This document shows positions 42,072 to 50,518 of a DNA stretch of 64,000 bases, piece by piece. Position 1 is the stretch's first letter, and every line of letters starts with the position of its first letter. This DNA is from Mycobacterium sp. 852013-50091_SCH5140682. Lineage in GTDB: Bacteria > Actinomycetota > Actinomycetes > Mycobacteriales > Mycobacteriaceae. A program made the position numbers and the translations under genes. The DNA is taken from positions 1 to 64,000 of the forward strand of contig NZ_LZTB01000063.1 of the NCBI RefSeq assembly GCF_001665685.1. The letters are read 5' to 3'. Under the pieces are notes generated by a model, which saw only the letters and a list, made by a program, of their open reading frames with translations, had not been told where the DNA came from and did no database searches.

Positions 42072-43420
42072 GCCGTCACCTCGAACACCGCGGCCTGCGT
42101 CGGCGGTCCCAGGTCCGGGTCCTGCGGCCCGATCGGTTCGAACCGCACGGTGTAGCCGTACCGGTCGGCCACCGCGGCAGCCCAGCGGCCGAACTCGGCG
42201 CGGTTCCACTCGAACCGGTGGTCGGGGTGCCGGAACTGCCCGGCGGGCAGCGAGTCGAACCGCACGTTGTACTCGGCGTTGGGGGTGGTGACGACGACCG
42301 CACGCGGCCGGGCGACTCCGAATACCGCGTAGTGCAGTGCGGGCAAGCGGTTTTCGTCGACATGCTCGATGACTTCCATCAGCACTGCCGCGTCGTATCC
42401 GGCCAGGCTCGGGTCGGCATAGGTCAGCGCGGACTGCCGCAACGTGACCCGGTCCCTGACCCGGTCACCGGCGTGCTCGAAGGACCGGGCTGCCGCATCG
42501 AGCGCGGCGGCGGACACATCGACGCCGAGGATGTCGGTGAACCGGGGGTGGGTCACCAATTCCCGCACCAAAGCCCCCGCCCCGCAGCCGAGATCGACGA
42601 CGCGGGCGGCACCGAGATCGGTGAGCAGTTCGACGACGCGGCGACGGCGCTGCGCGGCAAGGGATTCCGATACCACCCGGGCACCCTGATCTTCTGCGGG
42701 CGCGTCGTCGCACAGCCGCGCCAGTGCGGCATCGACATATTCGCGCCGGTGCCGCAGGTAGCGGCGACTGATGACCTCGCGCAACGGGTGGGTGTCCAGC
42801 CAGCCCTCCCCGGCGCGCAGCAGCTTGTCGACCTCGGCTTCGCCGACCCAGTAGTGCTTGGCATCGTCGAGCACCGGCAGCAGCACATAGAGATGGTTGA
42901 GCGCATCGGAGAGCCGCAGCGTCCCGGTCAGGCGCACGTCCGTGTACGGCGACTCACCCCACTCCGGAAACGCCGCGTCCAGCGGCTGTGTACGTGCCGC
43001 GACCTGCCAACCGAGAGGCGTGAAGAGGTCGCGCACCAGTGCGGCCCCGCCGGGCAGTGCGGGCATGCCGACCTCGAGCGGAATGGCCGTGTCGGCCAGA
43101 TCCTGCTTGGCGCTGACCCCCTTCATCGCGGACTTGAACACCGTGCCCATCGCCACGGCGAGCAACGATCCTGCTGCGTACGGCCGGTCGTTGACGTACT
43201 GGCCCAGGGAGAATGCGGTGTTGTGCTTGCCCCGAACGAGGTTGACCGGGTCGATGTCGCAGAACAGCGCCGCCGTGCACCGTGCGTCGGTGGCCTGCGG
43301 ATAGAACACGTGCGCGACGCCGCCCGCAACCTCGAACTGCTGCGCCCGGTCGGGATGCTTGTGTAGCAGGTGGCCCAGATCGGTGGCAGGACGGTGGGTG
43401 GTCGACACGGTCAGGTACAC
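42068..43420 (-). CDS. hen1: RNA 3'-terminal ribose 2'-O-methyltransferase Hen1
   Basis: A 450-residue bacterial Hen1. The N-terminal half (1-240) is the bacteria-specific region that activates Pnkp ligation. The C-terminal half is the methyltransferase: SAM site VVDLGCGAGALV, and the metal-dependent signature EVIEHVDE (Glu349, Glu352, His353), VTTPNAEYNVRF and FRHPDHRFEW (His401). It methylates the 2'-OH at the break before Pnkp seals it, protecting the repaired RNA from a second cut. GTG start. It diverges from a large LuxR regulator across 73 bp. Confidence 0.95.
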   Translation of the reverse strand: MYLTVSTTHRPATDLGHLLHKHPDRAQQFEVAGGVAHVFYPQATDARCTAALFCDIDPVNLVRGKHNTAFSLGQYVNDRPYAAGSLLAVAMGTVFKSAMKGVSAKQDLADTAIPLEVGMPALPGGAALVRDLFTPLGWQVAARTQPLDAAFPEWGESPYTDVRLTGTLRLSDALNHLYVLLPVLDDAKHYWVGEAEVDKLLRAGEGWLDTHPLREVISRRYLRHRREYVDAALARLCDDAPAEDQGARVVSESLAAQRRRRVVELLTDLGAARVVDLGCGAGALVRELVTHPRFTDILGVDVSAAALDAAARSFEHAGDRVRDRVTLRQSALTYADPSLAGYDAAVLMEVIEHVDENRLPALHYAVFGVARPRAVVVTTPNAEYNVRFDSLPAGQFRHPDHRFEWNRAEFGRWAAAVADRYGYTVRFEPIGPQDPDLGPPTQAAVFEVTA

Positions 43421-43493
43421 GGTTCGACAGTAAACGCGGCGCCCCGGCGCTTGTCGCTCGAATTTCAGACGAAGACCGACCTACCATGTGACG

Positions 43494-46148
43494 ATGCCTG
43501 CAGGGTCCACCGGTTTCGTCGGCCGGGACGGGGATCTCGCCGACCTGTCGGGCCGGCTGGCAGCGACTGTCACCCGCGGCGCCGCGGTCGTCGCGGTGCT
43601 CGGGCGCCCCGGCATCGGTAAGACCGCGTTGCTGCGGGAACTGGCCGCCCGGCACGAGGGAGCCAGGTGGGCGGCCGCGGCGGCGTGGGAGTCCGATCTG
43701 CCGGGCGGCGTCCTGGCCCAGCTGCTGCAGGACGACTTTCCCGACGATCCCGTCGACGCCGCAGCGCATCTGGTGGATCTGTTGCGCGGTCCGGAGCCCG
43801 CCCTGCTGCTCATCGATGATGCCGAATACTCCGATTCTCTTTCCCTGCAAGCGATTTCGACGCTGGTGCGGCATCAGCGCGAGCTTCCCGTGCTGGTGGT
43901 GGTGGCCACCGGAGCGGACGCCCCACCCCGGCCGATCGCCGATCTGGCCGCCGACCGGTTGCGGTTGCCCGGGCTGAGTCGGCAGGCGGTCGCCGAACTT
44001 GCCGCTGACCGAGGCCGGGCCTTGCATCCGGCAATGGCGCAGCTGCTCACCGAGCACACTGCAGGCAATCCCCGGGACGTGCTCGCACTGCTCGACGAGT
44101 TGCCGGGGTCGATCTGGGCGCGGCCCGACGCGTCGTTGCCTGCCCCGGCGCATGTGAGGGCCGAGGTGGCGGACCGGCTAGACCGGTGCGGCGCGCAGGC
44201 CCGGGCGCTGCTTGGCGCCCTGGCCATCCTGGAAACGGTCCGCGACGCCGGTGTCGCGCTCAGCGAGGTCGCTGAACTGGCGGGACTGACGGATCCACGC
44301 GGCGCCATCGACGACGCGGCAGCCGCCGGGCTGCTCGACCGGGTGTCGCCGCTGGAGCCGCGACTGCGTGATCCGATGACCCGCGCGGCGCTGCTCGACA
44401 CCATGGGGGTGCAGGCGGCAGGCGCCGCCCACCGGCACGCGGCGGATATCGTCGGAGATCCGGTGGCCCGGCTGCAGCATCTGGTGGCGGCCACGCCCAC
44501 CCTCGACGCCGAGCTGGCCGCCGAGGTCGACAGGTTGGCCCGCGAGCGCGGTGCGCAGGGATCCTGGGCTTCGGCGGCAACCCTGTTCCGGGACGCCGGC
44601 CGGCTCACCCCAGACCGGCTGCTCCGCGAGGAGCGGCTGACGCTCGCGGTGGACGCCCTGGTCGCGGCGGGCGATTGCGGCGCCGCCGCGGCGCTGGTGC
44701 CCTCGGTCGAGAGTTTGCGCGAAACACCCTTGCGCAATGCGGTTTTGGCGTATCTGGCAATCCTGCGGGGCCGCGCCACGGAGGCCGAGGTGCGGTTGCG
44801 CCGGGCGTGGGACATCGTCAACGTCGACCGCGACCCCGAGACCGCGGCGCTCATCGCACAGCGCTATGTGCTGCACACGTTGGTCCGCTGCCGCGGCGAC
44901 GAGGTGGTCGACTGGGCCGACACCGCGCTGCGGCTGGCCAACCCCGATTCGCCCGCCGGAATCGAAGCGGCCGCGATCCGGGGGCTCGGCCTGGCCGCCG
45001 CGGGACATCCGCGGGAAGCAACCGCGGCCTACGACGAGGTGGCCGCGCGGCTGCCGCACGGCGCCCAGGCGCAGCGGGTGACAATGGGGCGCGGCTGGTT
45101 ACAGTTCATCCGCGACGATGTCGAGACGGCCCGCAGCAACCTGGAGAGTGCGGTCGCGACGGCCGCGTTGGGCGGCTCGACCCGAATCACGTTGTGGGCG
45201 TTGGGTTGGCTGGCCCGTGTTCAGTTCGTGTGCGGCGACTGGGACGAGGCGCTGGCCAGTGTCGAGTCGGGTCGCGCGCTGGCGGAGCTGAGCGGCATCA
45301 CCATCGTCACCCCGCTGCTGGAATGGACGGCCGCGCAAGTCCATGCACTGCGCGGCAATTGGGCCGCGGCCCAGGATTCGGTCCGCGCGGCCGACGCGGT
45401 CACGCAGGACTACGAAATGATGAAGATCCCGGTGCTGCTGGCCCGCGCCTACGTCGCCGAAGCCGACGCGGACTACGCCAAGGTGCGCCGGGTGCTCGAG
45501 CCGTTGGCGGCGATGGCAGCCGGCACGTCGCTGACCGAACCGGGGTACTGGCCGTGGCCCGACATGCTGGCCAACGCCATGGTTCTCGGCGGTGACCTCG
45601 ACGCCGCCGACGAGTTTCTGCGACCACACGAACGGCGCGCTGCCGAGCGCGAGCACCGGTCGGCGATGGCGCGGCTCGGCTACGCGCGCGGCCGGTTACT
45701 CGGGGCGCGTGGGGATCTGCCCGCGGCACGCGCAGCGTTCGAGCGGGCTCTGGAGCTGCTCGACGGGTTGCCGCTGCGGTACGACACCGCACGGGTGAAC
45801 TTCGCCTACGGGCAGACGCTGCGCCGGGCCGGTAAGCGCCGTGAGGCCGACGCGGTCATCAGCACGGCCCGCGATATCTATCTCGCGCTCGGCGCGCAGA
45901 CCTACGTGACACGCTGCGAGCGTGAACTCAAGGCGGGCGGCCTGCACCTGCTGCGCGGCTCCCGCGACAGCGTCGAGCTCACCCCTCAGGAGGATGCGGT
46001 GAGTTCACTTGTCGCCCAAGGCCTCTCCAACCGCGAGGTGGCGGCGGAGCTCTATGTCTCGCCGAAAACTGTGCAGTACCACCTGACCCGGATCTACGCC
46101 AAGCTGGGTGTGCGTTCGCGCGCCGAACTCGTCGCGCTGCGCCGTTGA
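43494..46148 (+). CDS. Large ATP-binding LuxR-family regulator (LAL type)
   Basis: About 884 residues. An N-terminal AAA/NB-ARC-like ATPase has Walker A (LGRPGIGKTALLREL) and a Walker B-like LLLIDDAEY. A long helical TPR-like middle follows (RRAWDIVNVDRDPETAALIA, AAQDSVRAADAV). The C-terminus is a LuxR helix-turn-helix (LTPQEDAVSSLVAQGLSNRE, LYVSPKTVQYHLTRIYAKLG). ATG at 43494 preferred over GTG at 43488. It is divergent from hen1-pnkp and its last 55 bp overlap the convergent pcaJ gene. Its target could be either neighbour; neither is proven. Confidence 0.9.
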   Translation: MPAGSTGFVGRDGDLADLSGRLAATVTRGAAVVAVLGRPGIGKTALLRELAARHEGARWAAAAAWESDLPGGVLAQLLQDDFPDDPVDAAAHLVDLLRGPEPALLLIDDAEYSDSLSLQAISTLVRHQRELPVLVVVATGADAPPRPIADLAADRLRLPGLSRQAVAELAADRGRALHPAMAQLLTEHTAGNPRDVLALLDELPGSIWARPDASLPAPAHVRAEVADRLDRCGAQARALLGALAILETVRDAGVALSEVAELAGLTDPRGAIDDAAAAGLLDRVSPLEPRLRDPMTRAALLDTMGVQAAGAAHRHAADIVGDPVARLQHLVAATPTLDAELAAEVDRLARERGAQGSWASAATLFRDAGRLTPDRLLREERLTLAVDALVAAGDCGAAAALVPSVESLRETPLRNAVLAYLAILRGRATEAEVRLRRAWDIVNVDRDPETAALIAQRYVLHTLVRCRGDEVVDWADTALRLANPDSPAGIEAAAIRGLGLAAAGHPREATAAYDEVAARLPHGAQAQRVTMGRGWLQFIRDDVETARSNLESAVATAALGGSTRITLWALGWLARVQFVCGDWDEALASVESGRALAELSGITIVTPLLEWTAAQVHALRGNWAAAQDSVRAADAVTQDYEMMKIPVLLARAYVAEADADYAKVRRVLEPLAAMAAGTSLTEPGYWPWPDMLANAMVLGGDLDAADEFLRPHERRAAEREHRSAMARLGYARGRLLGARGDLPAARAAFERALELLDGLPLRYDTARVNFAYGQTLRRAGKRREADAVISTARDIYLALGAQTYVTRCERELKAGGLHLLRGSRDSVELTPQEDAVSSLVAQGLSNREVAAELYVSPKTVQYHLTRIYAKLGVRSRAELVALRR

Positions 46149-46774
46149 TCCGCAACGGGCGCCGCGGTTTTCTCGACCACCTCGTCGAATGTGACGCCGG
46201 GCGCCAGCTCCACGACCGCGAACCCGTCGCCGGTGACGTCGAGCACCGCCAGGTCGGTGATCACGCGGCTCACCACGGCCTTGCCGGTCAGCGGCAGATC
46301 ACAGGCCGAAACCAGCTTGGCCGCACCTTTCTTGGTGACGTGGTCCATCAGCACGATCACGCGACCGGCACCGTTGACCAGATCCATCGCCCCACCCATG
46401 CCCTTGACCATCGCGCCGGGCACCATCCAGTTGGCCAGGTCCCCGTTGCCTGCCACCTGCATACCGCCCAGCACCGCGACGTCGACATGGCCGCCGCGGA
46501 TCATCGCGAAACTCGTTGCCGAGTCGAAGTACGACGCACCCGCCACCACCGACACGGTCTGCTTGCCTGCATTGATCAGGTCCGGGTCGACCTCGTCGTC
46601 GTACGGGAACGGTCCGACCCCCAGGATGCCGTTCTCGGCGTGCAGCGTGACGTCCGAACCGTCGGGCAGATGGTCAGGGATCAGGGTCGGCAGGCCGATG
46701 CCGAGGTTGACGTAGTCCCCGTCGCGCAGCTCACGGGCGGCACGGGCGGCCATCTGGTCGTGGTTCCAGCTCAT
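46094..46774 (-). CDS. pcaJ: 3-oxoadipate CoA-transferase subunit B
   Basis: A 226-residue beta subunit of the succinyl-CoA-dependent family I CoA-transferase that activates beta-ketoadipate. It starts MSWNHDQMAARAARELRDGD. The catalytic Glu lies in LHAENGILGVGPFP, and GGHVDVAVLGGMQVAGNGDL, KGMGGAMDLV and DHVTKKGAAKLV are conserved. Its ATG overlaps the pcaI stop (ATGA). The tail runs about ten residues past the usual end, within the region overlapping the convergent LuxR gene. Confidence 0.93.
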   Translation of the reverse strand: MSWNHDQMAARAARELRDGDYVNLGIGLPTLIPDHLPDGSDVTLHAENGILGVGPFPYDDEVDPDLINAGKQTVSVVAGASYFDSATSFAMIRGGHVDVAVLGGMQVAGNGDLANWMVPGAMVKGMGGAMDLVNGAGRVIVLMDHVTKKGAAKLVSACDLPLTGKAVVSRVITDLAVLDVTGDGFAVVELAPGVTFDEVVEKTAAPVADQRRSATSSARERTPSLA

Positions 46775-47547
46775 CGCTCGGCTCCTCGGGTGCGGGTGGT
46801 GCGCTTTTCGATGTCCTTGTGGGCGGCCTGTTCCGGGGTCAGCTCGACGATCCGCTTGACGAAGATCCCGGGCAGGTGCACCTCGTCGGGATGCAGTTCG
46901 CCGACCTCGACGACGCGCTCGGCCTCGACCACGGTGACCCGTCCCGACATCGCGGCGGGCGGGTTGAAATTGCGTGCGGCGGCGTGGAATTTGCAGTTGC
47001 CCGCCTTGTCCACGACCGCCGCGCGGATCAGTGCGTAGTCGGTGACGATGCCTTCCTCCAGCACCATCTCGGTACCGCCGAAGGTGCGGACCTCCTTGGG
47101 CGGTGAGGCCAGCGCCACGCTGCCGTCGGTGTGGTAGCGCCACGGCAAGCCACCGTCGGCGACCATCGTGCCGACACCCGTCGGCGTGAAGAACGCGCCG
47201 ATACCGCTGCCGCCTGCGCGCATGCGTTCGGCGAGCGTGCCCTGCGGGGTGAGCTCGACGGTCAGCTCACCGGTCAGGTATTGACGGGCGAACTCCTTGT
47301 TCTCCCCGACATAGGAGGCGATGACGCGGCTGATCCGGCGGGCCTCCAGCAGCAGGCCCAGCCCGGCGCCGTCGACACCGCAGTTGTTGGACACGATCGT
47401 CAGGTCCCCGGCGCCCTGCTGCAGCAGCGCTTCGATGAGAAACCACGGGATCCCGGCGAGGCCGAACCCGCCGACCGCCAGGCTGGCGCCGTCGGGGATG
47501 TCGGCGACCGCTTCGGCGGCCGAGCCGACCACTTTGTTCAGCGTCAT
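46771..47547 (-). CDS. pcaI: 3-oxoadipate CoA-transferase subunit A
   Basis: A 258-residue alpha subunit (IPDGASLAVGGFGLAGIPWF, NNCGVDGAGLGLLLEARRIS, GENKEFARQYLTGELTVELT, GGSGIGAFFTPTGVGT). The sequence alone would also fit an acetoacetate CoA-transferase; placement between pcaD and pcaJ in the pcaF-pcaD-pcaI-pcaJ unit supports beta-ketoadipate as substrate. Starts and stops overlap both neighbours by 4 bp. Confidence 0.93.
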   Translation of the reverse strand: MTLNKVVGSAAEAVADIPDGASLAVGGFGLAGIPWFLIEALLQQGAGDLTIVSNNCGVDGAGLGLLLEARRISRVIASYVGENKEFARQYLTGELTVELTPQGTLAERMRAGGSGIGAFFTPTGVGTMVADGGLPWRYHTDGSVALASPPKEVRTFGGTEMVLEEGIVTDYALIRAAVVDKAGNCKFHAAARNFNPPAAMSGRVTVVEAERVVEVGELHPDEVHLPGIFVKRIVELTPEQAAHKDIEKRTTRTRGAER

Positions 47548-48290
47548 GACTGCTCCAGGTGTGCGATGAGGGCGGGGGTGACGATGCCGGGTTGTTCGGC
47601 GTTGGCCAGGTGGGCCGCGTGCTCGACGACGAGCAGTTTCGCGTCCGGTATGGCGTTGGCGATCTCTTCGAGCTTGGCCGGCGGGGTGGCCGGGTCGTCG
47701 GTGCCCGCGATGGCCAGCGTCGGCGCGGCGATCGTCGAAAGTTGTTGGCGCAGATCGAGTTGCGCGATGGCCTCACAGCAGCCTGCGTACCCCTCGGCAG
47801 GCGTGGCGGCGACCATCGCCTCCCACGGCGCGCGGTCGCCGCGATAGCCTGGGCTGAACCAGCGGTCCACCACGGCCGCGGCGACCGCCTGGCTGCCCTC
47901 GGCCCGCACGGTGGCGGCCCGATCGGTCCAGGCGTGGGCGGGCGGAAGCGCAGCACCGGTGCACAGCAACACCATTCGCGCGACGCGCTCGGGGTTGCGG
48001 GCAGCCAACCGCATCGCGGTCATGCCACCCAGTGACAGGCCGACGATGTGCGCGCGGTCGATTCCGAGCCGGTCGAGCAGGGCGATGACATCGTCGGCGA
48101 GATCGTCGATGGTGTAAGGACCGTCGGGCACCGGGGACGCACCGTGCCCGCGGGTGTCGTACCGCACCACGGTGAAACGCTTTTCGAGGTCGGCGATTTG
48201 GGCGTCCCACATGCGGTGGGTCGAGCCCAGCGAGTTCGACAACACCACCGCGGGACCGGAGCCGCTCACCACGGCGTGGACGTCAGTCAC
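47544..48290 (-). CDS. pcaD: 3-oxoadipate enol-lactonase
   Basis: A 248-residue alpha/beta hydrolase that opens beta-ketoadipate enol-lactone, the point where the catechol and protocatechuate branches meet. Oxyanion and nucleophile motifs: VVLSNSLGSTHRMWDAQIAD, YDTRGHGASPVPDGPY, and the nucleophile elbow GLSLGGMTAM; the acid is in AGTDDPATPP and the His in VEHAAHLANAEQPG. GTG start at 48290 overlaps the pcaF stop. In many actinobacteria this domain is fused to PcaC, but not here. Confidence 0.94.
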   Translation of the reverse strand: MTDVHAVVSGSGPAVVLSNSLGSTHRMWDAQIADLEKRFTVVRYDTRGHGASPVPDGPYTIDDLADDVIALLDRLGIDRAHIVGLSLGGMTAMRLAARNPERVARMVLLCTGAALPPAHAWTDRAATVRAEGSQAVAAAVVDRWFSPGYRGDRAPWEAMVAATPAEGYAGCCEAIAQLDLRQQLSTIAAPTLAIAGTDDPATPPAKLEEIANAIPDAKLLVVEHAAHLANAEQPGIVTPALIAHLEQS

Positions 48291-49510
48291 TTGGTCACCT
48301 CGAACACCGCCGCCAGGCCCTGTCCACCACCGATGCACATGCTCTCCAGCATGTACCGCGCGTCACGCCGATGGGCCTCATACGCGGCGGTGGCCAGGAT
48401 GCGGGCACCGGTGGCACCGATCGGGTGCCCGAGGGATATGCCGGATCCGTTCGGGTTGAGCCGGTCGTCGAGCGGGTCGACCTTCCATTCGGCCAATACG
48501 GCGAGCACCTGCGCGGCGAAGGCCTCGTTGAGTTCGATGAGGTCGATGTCGTCGAGGGTCAGCCCGGCGCGGTCCAGCGCTGCGGCGGTGGCCGTAACCG
48601 GGCCGATGCCCATCTTTTCGGGGGCGCAGCCGGTAACCGCCCAGGCGCGCAACGCCAACAGCGGTGTCAGGCCCCGCTTTTCGGCCTCGGCGCGGGTGGT
48701 GACCAGGCACATGGCGGCGCCGTCGTTCTGACCCGATGCGTTGCCTGCGGTCACGGTGGCGTCGGCGTCGACTTTGCCGCGGATCGCGCGCAGCGCCGCG
48801 AGGCGCTCCACACTGATATCGGCTCGCGGATGCTCGTCGCGGTCGACCACGGTGTCGGGCTTGCCGCGTTTACCCGCGACGGTGACGGCGATGAGTTCGT
48901 CGGCGAACCGGCCGGCGTCGTGGGCGGCCACCGCGCGGTGATGTGAGCGGGCCGCCAGCTCGTCTTGTTCTTCGCGGGTGATGCGGTATTCGCGGCGCAG
49001 GTTCTCCGCGGTCTCGATCATTCCGCCTGCCATGGGATGGCTTGTGCCACCAGCTGTTTCACGAGCTCGGTCGAGACGGTCGTGCAGTTCGATGCCGCCC
49101 TGGCGGACGCCGGTGCGCAATCCGAGAGCGTAGTGCTCGACGTTGGACATGGACTCGGCACCACCGGCCACCACCAGACGGGCAGCGCCGGTGGCGACCT
49201 GGCCCGCGGCGTAGAGGACGGCCTGCAGGCCCGAACCGCAGCGTCGGTCGATCTGCAGGCCGGGAACCCCGGTGCCCAGACCGGCGTCCAGTGCGGCAAT
49301 GCGCCCGATGGCAGGCGCCTCGCCGTTCGCGTATCCGTTGCCGAGGATGACGTCGTCGACGTCGTGCTCGCGCAAGTCGGCGCGGGCGGCGAGTTCCCGC
49401 AGTGTCAGGGTGGCCAGATCGGCGGCGGTGAGCGCCGCCAGCGCACCGCCCATTCGGCCCACTGGCGTGCGGACGGGGTTGCAGATCACCACATCGGTCG
49501 CGGAACTCAT
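48287..49510 (-). CDS. pcaF: Beta-ketoadipyl-CoA thiolase
   Basis: A 407-residue thiolase cleaving beta-ketoadipyl-CoA to succinyl-CoA and acetyl-CoA. Nucleophilic Cys in QIDRRCGSGLQAVLYA; second-site residues in ELNEAFAAQVLAV, GHPIGATGAR and CIGGGQGLAAVFE. It heads the pcaF-D-I-J unit in which every junction overlaps by 4 bp, and diverges from a LysR gene across 77 bp containing a symmetric AT-rich dyad. Confidence 0.94.
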   Translation of the reverse strand: MSSATDVVICNPVRTPVGRMGGALAALTAADLATLTLRELAARADLREHDVDDVILGNGYANGEAPAIGRIAALDAGLGTGVPGLQIDRRCGSGLQAVLYAAGQVATGAARLVVAGGAESMSNVEHYALGLRTGVRQGGIELHDRLDRARETAGGTSHPMAGGMIETAENLRREYRITREEQDELAARSHHRAVAAHDAGRFADELIAVTVAGKRGKPDTVVDRDEHPRADISVERLAALRAIRGKVDADATVTAGNASGQNDGAAMCLVTTRAEAEKRGLTPLLALRAWAVTGCAPEKMGIGPVTATAAALDRAGLTLDDIDLIELNEAFAAQVLAVLAEWKVDPLDDRLNPNGSGISLGHPIGATGARILATAAYEAHRRDARYMLESMCIGGGQGLAAVFEVTK

Positions 49511-49531
49511 ACTTCGACGGTAGGCACCTCG

Positions 49532-49574
49532 ACAGATATTCTGAAATACCTAGATTCGCATTATTAATATCTGT
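49532..49574. promoter_or_regulatory. Dyad in pcaF-lysR promoter region
   Basis: ACAGATATT (49532-49540) and AATATCTGT (49566-49574) are perfect 9-bp inverted arms with 25 bp between them, in a markedly AT-rich divergent promoter. The geometry, two half-sites about 34 bp apart, suits a LysR tetramer or a pair of promoter-overlapping boxes bound by the adjacent LysR protein. Confidence 0.6.
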
Positions 49575-49587
49575 ATCGTCCTAATCT

Positions 49588-50484
49588 GTGGAGTTGCGTC
49601 ACCTCCGGTATTTCCGCGCCGTCGGCGAGGAGCTGCACTTCGGGCGCGCTGCCGAACGCCTGCACATCGCTCAGCCGCCGCTGTCCCAGCAGATCCGTCA
49701 GCTCGAACGCGAGCTCGGTGTGCCGCTGCTGACCCGCACCACCCGCATCGTCGAGCTCACCCCCGCCGGGCGGGCGTATCTGCAACGCACCGTCGAGATC
49801 CTCGACGCCGTCGACGAGGCGGGCACCCAGGCCCGGCGCATCGCCGCCGGAGTCGAGGGCCGGGTGGCCATCGGGTGCGTCGGCTCGGCCACCTACTCCC
49901 TGCTCCCCCGCCTGGTACGCACGCTGGGCGAGTCACTGCCCGGTGTCGAGGTCAGCGTGCGAGGCGAGATGCTTGCCCCCGCCCAGCTGAGCGCCCTGCG
50001 GGCCGGCGACATCGACCTGGCGCTACTTCGCCCACCCGTGGACGGCGAGGGCCTGACCACCGAGACCGTGCGCCGCGACCGACTGCTGGTCGCCCTGCCC
50101 GCCGATCATCCGCTGGCCGGGCACGACGAACTGACCGTCGCCGACCTGCGCAACGACACCTTCGTCGGCCATGTGGGGCATGGCCGGTCGGTGATGAGCA
50201 GCCTGGTCGCGACGGTATGCGCCGACGCCGGGTACACCCCCACCATCCGCCAGGAGGTATCCGAGACCTCGACCCTGATCACGCTGGTCGCGGCCGGGCT
50301 CGGAGTCGCGATCGTGCCCGCCCCCACTGCGGCGCTGGACATCGCCGGGGTCACCTACGTGCCACTGGGACCCGACACGCTGGGGGTCGATCTGGTGGCC
50401 GCGCGCCTGGCAGGCAATGAGTCGGCGGTGATCGCCAACGTGCTGGCGGCGCTGCACGGGCTGACCGCTGATCGGCAAGCGTGA
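49588..50484 (+). CDS. LysR-type regulator of pcaFDIJ
   Basis: A 298-residue LysR protein (MELRHLRYFRAVGEELHFGR, QPPLSQQIRQLERELGVPLL; effector domain from about residue 90). GTG start at 49588. It diverges from the pcaFDIJ operon and is probably its activator, with beta-ketoadipate or an upstream intermediate as effector. It is similar in type to the CatR-like protein at 25.2-26.1 kb, sharing the ELRHLRYF start and the TRTTR wing sequence. Confidence 0.9.
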   Translation: MELRHLRYFRAVGEELHFGRAAERLHIAQPPLSQQIRQLERELGVPLLTRTTRIVELTPAGRAYLQRTVEILDAVDEAGTQARRIAAGVEGRVAIGCVGSATYSLLPRLVRTLGESLPGVEVSVRGEMLAPAQLSALRAGDIDLALLRPPVDGEGLTTETVRRDRLLVALPADHPLAGHDELTVADLRNDTFVGHVGHGRSVMSSLVATVCADAGYTPTIRQEVSETSTLITLVAAGLGVAIVPAPTAALDIAGVTYVPLGPDTLGVDLVAARLAGNESAVIANVLAALHGLTADRQA

Positions 50485-50518
50485 CCGCCGGGACCACCCG
50501 GGCGCATATCGTGGCCCC

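Noticed and set aside
46771..47547. Acetoacetate CoA-transferase (ScoA/AtoD) as an alternative to PcaI
   Set aside because: Sequence alone cannot separate them, but placement in a tightly overlapping operon with pcaF and pcaD favours beta-ketoadipate.
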